Shown here: positions 50,487-59,668 of the stretch, in pieces
How the letters are laid out: every line of letters begins with the position of its first letter
How positions within the stretch are numbered: position 1 is the first letter of the stretch
Assembly (NCBI RefSeq): GCF_042432905.1
Contig: NZ_JBHLWI010000013.1
Location: 20,466 to 84,465 of the forward strand
Length of the DNA stretch: 64,000 nucleotides
Direction: 5' to 3'
From: Fontibacter flavus
GTDB taxonomy: Bacteria; Bacteroidota; Bacteroidia; Cytophagales; Cyclobacteriaceae
The notes under the pieces: model-generated
The model's input: only the letters and a program-made list of their open reading frames with translations
What the model was told of the DNA's origin: nothing
Database searches by the model: none
Made by a program: the position numbers and the translations under genes

Positions 50487-50517
50487 AAAGCTTCGGGAAA
50501 AACCGAGGCTTTTTTTA
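50487..50517 (+). terminator. Rho-independent terminator after the BON-LysM gene
   Basis: Arms AAAGCTTCGG (50487-50496) and CCGAGGCTTT (50503-50512), one G-U pair, followed by further T residues to 50516. Confidence 0.85.
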
Positions 50518-50600
50518 TCCCTTCAAAGCCATCAAATCTTTGAATGGAACTAATTATTGCTGGAATTTATTATCATAGTAAGCTTAAAGTTTTTCAGGTA

Positions 50601-50717
50601 TGGGCAGAATTCGAAGAATGATTGCCTATTTTTGTCGATAGTCTGCCCAAGTACTTGAATATCTCAGTCCCAAACAGTCCATTTGAAAACGAAAGCTGAA
50701 CTGATTTTGTCAGTTCA
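50601..50717 (+). other. Structured leader region of rnr
   Basis: Two inverted repeats lie in the 246-bp spacer before rnr: TGGGCAGA (50601-50608) pairs with TCTGCCCA (50642-50649), and TGAACTGA (50697-50704) pairs with TCAGTTCA (50710-50717). Neither is followed by a T tract. They could form two stem-loops in the untranslated leader, or one could be an operator. Confidence 0.35.
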
Positions 50718-50763
50718 ATTCAAAAGATTACTATATTATTAAAAAAATCAAATACTCATTTTT

Positions 50764-52959
50764 ATGGGAAGAAAATCAAACAACAGAGGCCAACAAGGAA
50801 AGAAAAAAGGAGGAAAGATAATGGACTCTGCCCAGTTGGCACGTATAATCCTTAACTTTTTGGACAACAACTTTGGCCAGGAATATAACGCCAAACAAAT
50901 CATCAAAAAGCTGGAAATCAGAGATTCCCTGACAAAAGGTGCAGTAGAGCCTGTTCTTCATAAACTTGCGGCTTCTGGATCTATTTCCAAAAGCCCAAGA
51001 AACTATTTTGCATCGGTAAAGGAACCTGAATTTATAGAAGGAGAAGTGGATTTTGTCAATCCCCGCTTTGCCTACATCAAGCCTGATGCTAAATACGAAA
51101 TGGAAGAAGACATTCTAGTCAAGGAAGCAGACTTAAAACATGCCTTGGATGGAGACAAAGTCCGGGTAATGGTTTATCCTGCAAAAGGCAGTTCCGGGAG
51201 AATTGAAGGTAAAGTGTTAGAAATAACCCAAAGACTCCGGGATGAATTTGTAGGAAGAGTGGAAATTTCACCTCGTTATGCCTTTGTAGTACCTGATTTC
51301 AGAAAAATGCACCACGATGTATTTGTCCATAAAGGAGACTTAAAAGGTGCCGAACACAATCAAAAGGTAGTAGTGAAGTTGACAGAATGGCGAGATGAAG
51401 ACAAAAACCCAACAGGGAAAATTGTCCGGGTTTTGGGCAAGGCTGGAGAACATGAGGTAGAAATACACTCTATCATGGCTGAATTCGGACTGCCTTTTGA
51501 GTACCCAAAAGAAGTTGAAGAGGAAGCTAATGCCATTCCGGATGAAATCCCTTCTTCTGAGATCAAGCAAAGAAGAGATATGCGGGATATTCCTACATTC
51601 ACCATAGACCCTGCGGATGCCAAAGACTTTGACGATGCTATATCCTATCGCAAACTTGAAAACGGCAATTATGAAATTGGGGTACATATAGCAGATGTCA
51701 CACATTATGTCAAACCAAAAACCGGAATAGAAAAAGAGGCCTATGACAGGGCTACTTCTGTTTACTTGGTTGACAGGACCATTCCAATGCTTCCTGAGCG
51801 CTTAAGCAATGGCCTCTGCTCTCTTCGTCCCAATGAAGACAAACTGACTTTTTCTTGTGTCTTTGAAATGGATGAAAATGCCGATGTGCTGAATCAGTGG
51901 ATCGGTAGAACTGTCACCCACTCCAATAGAAGATTCGCTTATGAAGAGGCTCAAGAAAATATTGACAAACAGGAAGGAGATTTCTACGAAGAACTCACCT
52001 TGTTGAATGAGTTAGCCAAAAAAATCAGAAAAAGAAGATTTGATAAAGGAGCAGTAAATTTTGAAACTGTCGAGGTCAAGTTTAAACTCGATGAAAAAGG
52101 TACTCCATTGGGATTAATGGTCAAAGAACGAAAAGATATTCATAAGTTGATAGAGGAATTTATGCTCTTGGCCAACCGAACTGTAGCAGAATTTATCTAC
52201 AATCGAAACAAAGGGAACGATACTTTTGTATATAGAATTCACGACTACCCTGATATGGAGAGGTTGGAGACTTTCTCCAATTTTGCCAAAAAATTTGGAC
52301 ATGAAGTTAAAATCGCTGAAGGCAGTAGAATTTCCAAAGCCTTGAACAAATTGATGGAAGAAATTCTTGGCAGGCCTGAACAAAATGTATTGGAGCAACT
52401 CGCCATAAGAAGTATGGCCAAAGCTAAATATACTACCGAACCGAAGGGACACTTTGGTCTTGCTTTTAAACATTATACCCATTTCACCTCTCCTATTAGG
52501 AGATATCCTGATATGATGGTTCACAGGCTATTGCAGCACTATCTCGATGGCGGAAAAGCACCTGATCCTGAGGCTTGGGAAGAAAAATGTATACACTCCT
52601 CTGAAAGGGAAAAAAGGGCCGCAGATTCTGAAAGAGCATCCATCAAGTACAAGCAGGTTGAGTATATGGCCCTTGCTGAAGAGAAAGATTATGAAGGTAT
52701 CATTACCGGAGTGACGGAGTGGGGTGTTTATGTGGAAATAACAGAAACCAAGTGTGAAGGCATGGTCAAGGTGTCTGAAATGAATGATGATTATTACGAG
52801 TTTGACGAAAAAAATATGAGATTGATCGGAACACGCAACAAAAAGCTCATCACTTTGGGTGACAAAGTAATGGTTAGAGTTGTCGCTACCGATATAGACA
52901 GAAGAACTATTGACCTGGAATTTGCAGATAATGAACCAAAACAAAAAAGACGTAAGTAA
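50764..52959 (+). CDS. rnr: Ribonuclease R
   Basis: Processive 3'-5' exoribonuclease of the RNB family, 731 residues. A basic N-terminal tail (GRKSNNRGQQGKKKGGK) and helix-turn-helix-like region (about 20-80) lead to two cold-shock-type OB domains, the RNB catalytic domain from about 270 (IDPADAKDFDDAI, metal-binding D282, D285, D290, D291, with HFTSPIRRYPDMMVHR near the end) and a C-terminal S1 domain (GIITGVTEWGVYVEITETKCEGMVKVSEM). It degrades structured RNA. The leader may fold. The next gene begins inside its last codons (29-base overlap). Confidence 0.95.
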   Translation: MGRKSNNRGQQGKKKGGKIMDSAQLARIILNFLDNNFGQEYNAKQIIKKLEIRDSLTKGAVEPVLHKLAASGSISKSPRNYFASVKEPEFIEGEVDFVNPRFAYIKPDAKYEMEEDILVKEADLKHALDGDKVRVMVYPAKGSSGRIEGKVLEITQRLRDEFVGRVEISPRYAFVVPDFRKMHHDVFVHKGDLKGAEHNQKVVVKLTEWRDEDKNPTGKIVRVLGKAGEHEVEIHSIMAEFGLPFEYPKEVEEEANAIPDEIPSSEIKQRRDMRDIPTFTIDPADAKDFDDAISYRKLENGNYEIGVHIADVTHYVKPKTGIEKEAYDRATSVYLVDRTIPMLPERLSNGLCSLRPNEDKLTFSCVFEMDENADVLNQWIGRTVTHSNRRFAYEEAQENIDKQEGDFYEELTLLNELAKKIRKRRFDKGAVNFETVEVKFKLDEKGTPLGLMVKERKDIHKLIEEFMLLANRTVAEFIYNRNKGNDTFVYRIHDYPDMERLETFSNFAKKFGHEVKIAEGSRISKALNKLMEEILGRPEQNVLEQLAIRSMAKAKYTTEPKGHFGLAFKHYTHFTSPIRRYPDMMVHRLLQHYLDGGKAPDPEAWEEKCIHSSEREKRAADSERASIKYKQVEYMALAEEKDYEGIITGVTEWGVYVEITETKCEGMVKVSEMNDDYYEFDEKNMRLIGTRNKKLITLGDKVMVRVVATDIDRRTIDLEFADNEPKQKRRK

Positions 52960-53920
52960 AATTTTACAGGAGCTGGAAAACCACATCCAGGAATACTCCT
53001 ACGGTAAATCCCCAAAAGAGCTTTACGAACCTATATCATATATCATGAGCTTGGGAGGAAAAAGAATCCGCCCGCTATTGACACTATTGGCCTATTCCCT
53101 TTACAAGGAAGAGTACCAGAAAGTCTTCACACCTGCCATGGCCGTTGAAGTATTCCACAACTTTACCTTGATGCATGATGACATCATGGATGATGCACCA
53201 CTGAGAAGAGGTAAAGCAACTGTTCATGAAAAATGGAATGCCAACACCGCCATTTTATCAGGAGATGTCATGCTAGTAAAAGCTTATGACATGCTATTAG
53301 GAATTTCCCCTGACTTATTACCTGAATGCCTGAGATTGTTTAATAAAACCGCAGCAGAGGTTTGTGAAGGACAGCAGCATGACATGAACTTCGAGACTAT
53401 GAATACTGTCACAGAAGATCTCTATATAGATATGATCAGGCAAAAAACTGCAGTACTTTTGGGCTTTGCCCTTCAATTTGGCGCTATCCTGGCGGGTGCT
53501 CCAAAAGAAGATTCAGAAAAACTGTACAATTTTGGTGTCAATATCGGAATTGGCTTCCAATTGAAAGATGACTTATTGGATGTTTATGCTGATAAAGAAA
53601 AATTCGGTAAACAGGTAGGAGGAGATATTATATCCAATAAAAAAACATTCCTACTACTGAAGGCAAAAGAAATTGCGTCCGGGGAGAACAAAGTTTCTTT
53701 GGAAAACTGGATTTCGGCCAAAGAATTTGACAAGGTGGAAAAAGTAAATGCAGTGACTGCTATTTATAATAACCTTGGGATCAAAAATCTAACCGAATCA
53801 AAAATGCAGGAATATTTTGATATGGGCTTCTCCCAATATGAAAACCTAAAAGTTCCAAATCAGGATGCCTATCAGACATTAATGATGCTCACCAAAGACC
53901 TGGTCAATAGAGAAAAATAA
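52931..53920 (+). CDS. Trans-isoprenyl diphosphate synthase
   Basis: 329 residues. First Asp-rich motif DDIMDDAPLRRG, second GIGFQLKDDLLD (both DDxxD-type), with GGKRIRPLLTLLAY near the N-terminus; this is the polyprenyl synthase (geranylgeranyl/farnesyl type) fold. Chain length cannot be decided with confidence: residues just before the first motif are HNFTLMHD, and the small pair does not settle it. The ATG at 52931 (start of NQNKKDVSK) was chosen over 52910; it overlaps rnr by 29 bases, so the pair is probably one operon. The rhomboid gene follows 14 bp later. Confidence 0.9.
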   Translation: MNQNKKDVSKILQELENHIQEYSYGKSPKELYEPISYIMSLGGKRIRPLLTLLAYSLYKEEYQKVFTPAMAVEVFHNFTLMHDDIMDDAPLRRGKATVHEKWNANTAILSGDVMLVKAYDMLLGISPDLLPECLRLFNKTAAEVCEGQQHDMNFETMNTVTEDLYIDMIRQKTAVLLGFALQFGAILAGAPKEDSEKLYNFGVNIGIGFQLKDDLLDVYADKEKFGKQVGGDIISNKKTFLLLKAKEIASGENKVSLENWISAKEFDKVEKVNAVTAIYNNLGIKNLTESKMQEYFDMGFSQYENLKVPNQDAYQTLMMLTKDLVNREK

Positions 53921-53934
53921 TCCCCTAAACCACT

Positions 53935-54564
53935 ATGGAGTTATCTGCTACTGTCGTCCTGATCGGAATTACAGTTTTGACATCTTATATAGCCTGGAAA
54001 AACCCAGAACTATTGAATAGGTGGATGTTTACACCTTATCTTATCAAAAACAGAAATCAGTGGGACAGGTTTTTCCTTTCAGGTTTCATTCACAAGGACA
54101 ATATCCACTTGCTATTTAATATGTTTACCTTTTATTTTTTCGGCAGGGTGGTTGAGATGTTTTTGTTATATAGATTGGGTACCGGATTGGGCCTAATTAC
54201 CTTTGTATTATTCTACATAGGTGCCATTATTGTGTCCGACATACCCACCTATTTCAAACACAGTGATGATTATGGCTATCGAGCCTTGGGCGCATCAGGG
54301 GGAGTTGCAGCCGCTGTATTCGCAAGTATTGTGATCATGCCCCTTTCAGACATTTGTCTGTTCGGTATTATTTGTCTTCCTGGATTTCTCTTAGGTATTA
54401 TATTTTTAATATACACCTACATGCAGTCCAAAAAAGGAAATGATGGTATCAATCATGGGGCTCACTTATACGGTGCATTATTTGGAATCTTTTTTATCCT
54501 GATCATTTCACCCCAAAGTGCATTGCAATTTGTGGAACAAATAAAAAGCTTCAGGCCATTTTGA
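53935..54564 (+). CDS. Rhomboid family intramembrane serine protease
   Basis: 209 residues, six membrane segments. Catalytic Ser sits in GASGGVAAA (about residue 120) and the catalytic His in NHGAHLYGALFG (about 182), with the family's HLLFNMFTFYFFGR segment near 60. This is the GlpG-like dyad set. Substrates are unknown. It follows the polyprenyl synthase by 14 bp and seems to end the operon at the hairpin overlapping its stop codon. Confidence 0.9.
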   Translation: MELSATVVLIGITVLTSYIAWKNPELLNRWMFTPYLIKNRNQWDRFFLSGFIHKDNIHLLFNMFTFYFFGRVVEMFLLYRLGTGLGLITFVLFYIGAIIVSDIPTYFKHSDDYGYRALGASGGVAAAVFASIVIMPLSDICLFGIICLPGFLLGIIFLIYTYMQSKKGNDGINHGAHLYGALFGIFFILIISPQSALQFVEQIKSFRPF

Positions 54565-54573
54565 CCTGAAGCT
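54547..54573. terminator. Hairpin at the rhomboid stop, shared with hpf
   Basis: Arms AGCTTCAGG (54547-54555) and CCTGAAGCT (54565-54573) enclose the rhomboid stop codon. On the reverse strand the stem ends in TTTTTAT, so it is best suited to end the convergent HPF-like gene. Confidence 0.6.
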
Positions 54574-54599
54574 CTTCTATTACTTTAGCAAATCACCGA

Positions 54600-54911
54600 T
54601 CAGTCTTTGCCTTTCTGTAACTGTCGGATGTTTTTATCAGTTACAGCTTTTAACATTGTGACCCAATGTTCACCTCTCTCTTCAGCAAATACATCTGGAC
54701 CAGGCACTCCAACTCTCATGCTGACCACTCTGGTAACATTATTCCCCTGCCCATCATTTTTAAAGTAAACATCGAGGGCATTGATATTATTGGTGAATCT
54801 TGAAAGTTTATCAATAGAAGCCCTGATTTCAGCCTGCACTGCCTCACTGATATCCAGGTTAACTGCCTGAACGTCGATCTTTACGCCCTTGTAATTTTCT
54901 GTGTAATTCAT
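54600..54911 (-). CDS. HPF/RaiA-like ribosome hibernation factor
   Basis: 103 residues of the short HPF/YfiA fold (beta-alpha-beta-beta-beta-alpha): VKIDVQAVNLDISEAVQAEIRASIDKLSRF then DVYFKNDGQGNNVTRVVSMRVGVPG and the final helix. These bind the 30S decoding centre and stabilise resting ribosomes. Compared with long HPF there is no C-terminal dimerisation domain, so it is the short form. The HPF-like call is based on the fold pattern; some charged residues in the strand differ from E. coli YfiA. It is a single gene flanked by hairpins on both sides. Confidence 0.85.
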   Translation of the reverse strand: MNYTENYKGVKIDVQAVNLDISEAVQAEIRASIDKLSRFTNNINALDVYFKNDGQGNNVTRVVSMRVGVPGPDVFAEERGEHWVTMLKAVTDKNIRQLQKGKD

Positions 54912-54977
54912 GATTGAAATTTTATTTTAGTTTAAAAATACATTTTATTATACGTATTTCAAGTGCTTAAGGTCACA

Positions 54978-55007
54978 AAAAAACCACTCAAAATTGAGTG
55001 GTTTTTT
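54978..55007. terminator. Bidirectional terminator between hpf and the Asp-box gene
   Basis: Arms AAAAAACCACTCAA (54978-54991) and TTGAGTGGTTTTTT (54994-55007). Both outer arms are homopolymeric, so it can work in either direction; it ends transcription of the large minus-strand gene whose stop is at 55028. Confidence 0.85.
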
Positions 55008-55027
55008 ATTTAAAATTCAACTTTAGA

Positions 55028-58000
55028 TTACTTCATTTTCAACTCAGTTTTCATCTCTTCGATATTCAAAATCTTAGAAATTCTATTCTTTTCTATTTCT
55101 CTGAATTTTTCTAATTGTGCATCTATTTGTCTGGTAATCTCAACTCTCACTTCTTCAGCCCCATCAGTCGGTCTAAATTCACCTGTACCAACGATTACAT
55201 TCAAATGTGCAAGTTTATTATTCAGACGGATTGGGAAATTCAAAGGATCCTGGCCACTTCTGTTTTGAGTCTGATACAGCTCTTTCTCAATATCAGAAAT
55301 AGACTTGACGATTGGCTCGATGGTTCTCTTCTGTCGGGCATTCTTCTCTACGATTCCATTCAACTCATCTCTATATTTTCTGATCAGCGTAATGGTTTCA
55401 TGAGTTTCAGTTAATTTATCTCTGACCTTCAACAAGAAGTCATACTGCGCCTGAAGATCTGCCTGAGTAGAAGAATACCTCAAATCAGGTAATACTTTGA
55501 ATGATTGGTTTTGAGCCTGACCATCTACTGTCAACCTTACTGTATAATCACCTGGTACCACTTTTGGACCTCTAAGAGGACCGGACCACATAATCATTCC
55601 TTCAAATCCTTTCGCATCTGGAAGTCTTAGGTTCCAGTTGAATTCATTAGAACCAAGCTTATACTTTAATGTATCGCCTTCTATGCCTTTTGAAGAGAAT
55701 TCTTTGATAAGGTTGTTTTTATTGTCGTAGAACTCCAATCTCACCTCATTCTTAGGCTGCTCTTTCAAATGATAATAAACCAATACACCGCCTGGTCTGT
55801 TAGTGCCAGCTGTTTTAGACTCTCTTCTCACCCCGTCAATTCTATAAGAATCCTGAGGTTTGAAAAGGTAAAACGGCTTGCTGCCAACTTCATTGGACAA
55901 TTGATGGATAACAGTCAAATCGTCGATAATCCAAAAACTTCTACCTTGGGTAGCAGCGATCAAATTGTTTTCTTTAATCGCCAAATCAGTAATCGGTACA
56001 ATTGGAAGGTTCAATTGGAATGGTTTCCAATCTGCGCCATCATTGAATGAAATATACATTCCGGTCTCTGTACCTGCATAGAGAATCCCTTTCTTTCCAG
56101 GATCGGCTCTTACTACCCTAGTGAAATGTTGGGGATCAATTCCTTTTACGATTTTAGTCCAGGTCTTACCGTAGTCAGTTGTTTTGTACAGATAAGGAGC
56201 AAAATCGCCATTTTTATAGGAGGTTGCAGCAAAGTACAATCCACCTTCTTCAAATGGATGACCTTCCATACTGTTGATCTGAATCCATTCCGGCAAATCT
56301 TTAGGCGTCACATTTGTCCAGGTTTTACCATTATCTTGAGATACGTGCACCAATCCATCGTCTGAACCTGCCCAAAGGACCCCTTTCTTAATTGGGGATT
56401 CTGTAGCTGCAAAGATTGTACTGTAATATTCTACTGAGGTGTTATCCTTAGTAATAGGACCTCCTGATGGACCCAATTTTTCTTTTGCATTCCTTGTCAG
56501 ATCAGGACTGAAAGTCTCCCAAGACTGTCCTCCATTGGTAGACCGATGGAATTGATTAGAAGTAGTATACAATACTTTTGGATCATGAGGAGAGAAGAAA
56601 ATAGGGAAGTTCCACTGGAACCTATATTTCATACCTTCTGCGCCATGTCCCATTGGGTTATCCGGATATACATTGACATTTCTTTTTTCACCTGTCCTAT
56701 GGTTCAACATCTGAAGAAGTCCACCATAATTACCACCATAGACAATATCATTGTCTAAAGGATCTACAGCTAACCAACCACTTTCACTTCCTGCACTGAC
56801 TTCCCAATCATTTTCAGTAATGCCAAAGCCTTCGTTTCTATGATTGATACGCAAGGTTGAATTATCCTGCTGGGCACCATAAATTCTGTAAGGGAAATGA
56901 TTGTCAGTGGTGACCCTGTAGAATTGCATGGTAGGTTGATTCATATATGTGGACCAACTGGCGCCACCATCATTAGAAACCTGGGCACCACCATCATCAG
57001 CAATAATCATTCTCTTATTGTCTGCTGGATCTATCCACAGGTCATGGTGATCACCATGAGGAGCGTTGGCACTTTTGAATGTCTTACCTCCGTCTGTGGA
57101 TTTGTGATAACTTACATTGAGTACGTACACGGTGTTTTCATCCTGTGAATCGGCGAAAATTCTTGTGTAGTACCATGCTCTTTGTCTGAGGCTTCTATCT
57201 TCATTGGTTTTCTCCCAAGTTTCGCCCCCATCATCAGAACGGAATACCCCTCCCTCAAGATTTTCAACTATAGCCCATACCCTGTTTGAGTTTAATGGTG
57301 AAATGGTAACACCCATAATACCTAAAGTTCCAGCAGGTAGCCCTTTGTTTCTGGAAATCTCTTTCCAAGTTTCACCACCGTCAGTACTTTTAAACATTTT
57401 AGAGCCAGGACCACCACTTTCCAAGCTGTAAGGGGTTCTTTTTACCTGCCAAGTAGTGGCAAACATGACATCAGGATTCTTGGGGTCCAAAACCAAATCA
57501 ACTGCTCCAGATTGGTTGTCCACAAACAGTTTTTTATTCCAAGTCTTACCACCATCTGTAGACTTATATACACCTCGCATATCGGTAGGTTTGAAGATAT
57601 CACCCAAAACCGCAGCGTAGACAACATCCGGGTTTTTAGGATGAATTCTTATTCGGGAAATAAATCTGGTTTCTTCCATGCCCAGGCTTTGCCAGGTTTT
57701 ACCGGCATCAGAGCTTTTCCAGAAACCATAACCATAAGAGACATTGCCTCTAACAGTTTTCTCTCCACCACCAACATAGATGATGTTCGGATCTGATTCA
57801 GCCACAGCCACAGCTCCGATGGATCCTCCAAAATAACCATCTGAAATATTAGCCCAGGTTACCCCTGCATCAGTGGTCTTCCATACACCCCCACCCGTAG
57901 CGCCGAAATAATAGGTATTTCGATCAGAAGCCACACCGGCCACAGCGGCGGATCTGCCACCACGATGTGGGCCAATATGCCGCCATTGGACCGCATTATA

Positions 58001-58096
58001 TAATTTTTCATCATACTGTTGGGCATAACTTTCGGGATGAGGTGCCATCATCATCCACATCATGATGACCAAAAGGTACATTAGTGGTTTTTTCAT
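55028..58096 (-). CDS. Secreted Asp-box beta-propeller protein (VPS10/sortilin-like)
   Basis: 1022 residues with signal peptide (LVIMMWMMMAPHPESYA). The N-terminal 700 residues contain at least ten Asp-box motifs of the form S-x-D-x-G-x-T-W (KTTDAGVTW, KSSDAGKTW, KSTDGGKTW, KSTDGGETW, RSDDGGETW, VSNDGGASW, RSTNGGQSW, VSQDNGKTW, KTTDYGKTW), the fold of sortilin/VPS10 and BNR-repeat proteins. The C-terminal 300 residues form an Ig-like part and a helical region. No catalytic residues of sialidases were seen. It lies behind susC-susD and a hairpin, so it may take part in the same uptake system or be a peptidase partner. Confidence 0.87.
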   Translation of the reverse strand: MKKPLMYLLVIMMWMMMAPHPESYAQQYDEKLYNAVQWRHIGPHRGGRSAAVAGVASDRNTYYFGATGGGVWKTTDAGVTWANISDGYFGGSIGAVAVAESDPNIIYVGGGEKTVRGNVSYGYGFWKSSDAGKTWQSLGMEETRFISRIRIHPKNPDVVYAAVLGDIFKPTDMRGVYKSTDGGKTWNKKLFVDNQSGAVDLVLDPKNPDVMFATTWQVKRTPYSLESGGPGSKMFKSTDGGETWKEISRNKGLPAGTLGIMGVTISPLNSNRVWAIVENLEGGVFRSDDGGETWEKTNEDRSLRQRAWYYTRIFADSQDENTVYVLNVSYHKSTDGGKTFKSANAPHGDHHDLWIDPADNKRMIIADDGGAQVSNDGGASWSTYMNQPTMQFYRVTTDNHFPYRIYGAQQDNSTLRINHRNEGFGITENDWEVSAGSESGWLAVDPLDNDIVYGGNYGGLLQMLNHRTGEKRNVNVYPDNPMGHGAEGMKYRFQWNFPIFFSPHDPKVLYTTSNQFHRSTNGGQSWETFSPDLTRNAKEKLGPSGGPITKDNTSVEYYSTIFAATESPIKKGVLWAGSDDGLVHVSQDNGKTWTNVTPKDLPEWIQINSMEGHPFEEGGLYFAATSYKNGDFAPYLYKTTDYGKTWTKIVKGIDPQHFTRVVRADPGKKGILYAGTETGMYISFNDGADWKPFQLNLPIVPITDLAIKENNLIAATQGRSFWIIDDLTVIHQLSNEVGSKPFYLFKPQDSYRIDGVRRESKTAGTNRPGGVLVYYHLKEQPKNEVRLEFYDNKNNLIKEFSSKGIEGDTLKYKLGSNEFNWNLRLPDAKGFEGMIMWSGPLRGPKVVPGDYTVRLTVDGQAQNQSFKVLPDLRYSSTQADLQAQYDFLLKVRDKLTETHETITLIRKYRDELNGIVEKNARQKRTIEPIVKSISDIEKELYQTQNRSGQDPLNFPIRLNNKLAHLNVIVGTGEFRPTDGAEEVRVEITRQIDAQLEKFREIEKNRISKILNIEEMKTELKMK

Positions 58097-58156
58097 AGTA
58101 AATGGATTTATATTATGTGTAATTTAAGTTAATCAATAAATCAGGATGTGAGATTC

Positions 58157-58217
58157 AATAAATGACTAATGGCAAAATATTTATCTAAGAAAATAAGTAT
58201 TGCCATTAGCCTTTATT
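58157..58217 (-). terminator. Hairpin between susD and the Asp-box gene
   Basis: Stem CTAATGGCAA (58166-58175) / TTGCCATTAG (58200-58209), extended by AATAAA/TTTATT across a short internal loop. It follows the susD stop; on the reverse strand the T tract is weak, so it may be a partial terminator or a processing site between the genes. Confidence 0.5.
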
Positions 58218-58237
58218 GAGACACTCCAATTCATTAA

Positions 58238-59656
58238 TTAGTTACCGTAATTTGGATTTTGAGTCATATTTGGATTAGACAACAATTCATCTCTTGGAAT
58301 AGCTAAAATTTGCTTCCAAGGCTGATCCAAACTTACAGGTGCAACAGAGTTCTTTCTGCTCACATTACTCAAAACAGCCATTGCTCTGCCTGTTCTGACC
58401 AAATCAAAGAAACTGTGACCTTCAAACGCGAACTCAAACTTCCTTTCCTTCTCAATTTCCAATAGAACAGCTTCTTGAGTCAAAGCACCAGAATAGAGTG
58501 CAGCTCCAGCTCTTTGTTTAATCGCATTCAGATCAGCGATAGCCAAATTCAAAGTTGAAGGAGTTTGCGCATAAGCTTCTGCACGATTAAGATACATTTC
58601 CGCTATCCTGATGATATGCGCATTATCAATATTTCCTGCCTTTTGATATTTTGTAGGATAATAGACGCCTTGAACCGCATCAAACCCAAACATTTTTCCC
58701 CTCACGTCATTTTGGTCTGCCTGAATCGCCGCAATAAATTGTTCATGTACAGCGAGTTCCCCTCTGCCACCCTGTGCCCCTGGAAAATACCAAAATCTCA
58801 TCGCACTCTGATCAGCAGCAATAAATTCCAGTTCAAAAATCGATTCACCACTAAAATCAGTCGCAAAAATGTTAAGGTAATTACTCATCAATGTATACTT
58901 ACTGTCATTGATTACCTCTGAGGAAAGGCTTATCACCTGTGGGTAATTTTTAAGATAAAGGTAAAGCCTTGACAAAAGTGCTCTGGCTGTACTTTTGACG
59001 GCTCTTGCTTTCGAAAATGCAATACTGGATTGTTGCTCCGGCAATAAAGAGAGTGCCTGTAACAAATCAGCTTCCACTTGACTATAACCTTCAGCCAAAG
59101 GCGGTCTACTTGGATAAAGTGATTCATTGACTCCTCTAGAAGGAGTCAATGGTAATACCACACTTTTTTCACCATGAACACCTGGAACACCTCCAAAAAC
59201 CCTGTTCAAATCAAAGAATGCCAAGGCACGCACAAAATAGGCCTGCCCAATGATGTTGTCTTTATTAGCCTGAGGCATATTGATATTTGGAACTGACGCA
59301 ATAATATTGTTGGCCTGATTGACAGCCCTATATGCAGCAGTATAAAAATTGGTGACTTCAAGGTTTGAAGCATCCAATTGATATGTATCCAATTCCCGGT
59401 AAAAATCCCAAGTACCCACACTTTGGGAAACATCACTGGAAACATCCGCTATGATCTGGAAATTTCTTCCATAATAAAATCCAGACTGCAATTGATTGTA
59501 CAGACCGGCAAGTGCTGCTTGGGCACTCTTTTCATCTGTAAAAGCTGTTTGATCTGAAATCTGGGTTTCTGGTTCCTGATCTAGCACATTACAGGAATAC
59601 ACAAAAGCCAAACCCAAACAAATCACCGCTGTTTTATATATATTTAATATTTTCAT
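58238..59656 (-). CDS. SusD/RagB-family nutrient-binding lipoprotein
   Basis: 472-residue outer-membrane lipoprotein with lipobox Cys at residue 22 (LAFVYSC). The helical SusD fold is seen in the N-terminal SDQTAFTDEKSAQAALAGLYNQLQSG, FFDLNRVFGGVPGV, and the C-terminal RIAEMYLNRAEAYAQ and RKFEFAFEGHSFFDLVRTGRA. It forms the lid on the SusC transporter and binds the nutrient. It follows susC by 12 bp. The sequence does not tell whether the ligand is glycan or peptide. Confidence 0.95.
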   Translation of the reverse strand: MKILNIYKTAVICLGLAFVYSCNVLDQEPETQISDQTAFTDEKSAQAALAGLYNQLQSGFYYGRNFQIIADVSSDVSQSVGTWDFYRELDTYQLDASNLEVTNFYTAAYRAVNQANNIIASVPNINMPQANKDNIIGQAYFVRALAFFDLNRVFGGVPGVHGEKSVVLPLTPSRGVNESLYPSRPPLAEGYSQVEADLLQALSLLPEQQSSIAFSKARAVKSTARALLSRLYLYLKNYPQVISLSSEVINDSKYTLMSNYLNIFATDFSGESIFELEFIAADQSAMRFWYFPGAQGGRGELAVHEQFIAAIQADQNDVRGKMFGFDAVQGVYYPTKYQKAGNIDNAHIIRIAEMYLNRAEAYAQTPSTLNLAIADLNAIKQRAGAALYSGALTQEAVLLEIEKERKFEFAFEGHSFFDLVRTGRAMAVLSNVSRKNSVAPVSLDQPWKQILAIPRDELLSNPNMTQNPNYGN

Positions 59657-59668
59657 GACTTGCTCTTA

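Noticed and set aside
58565..58921. Plus-strand frame of 118 codons inside susD
   Set aside because: Antisense to a strongly supported gene, with no domain.
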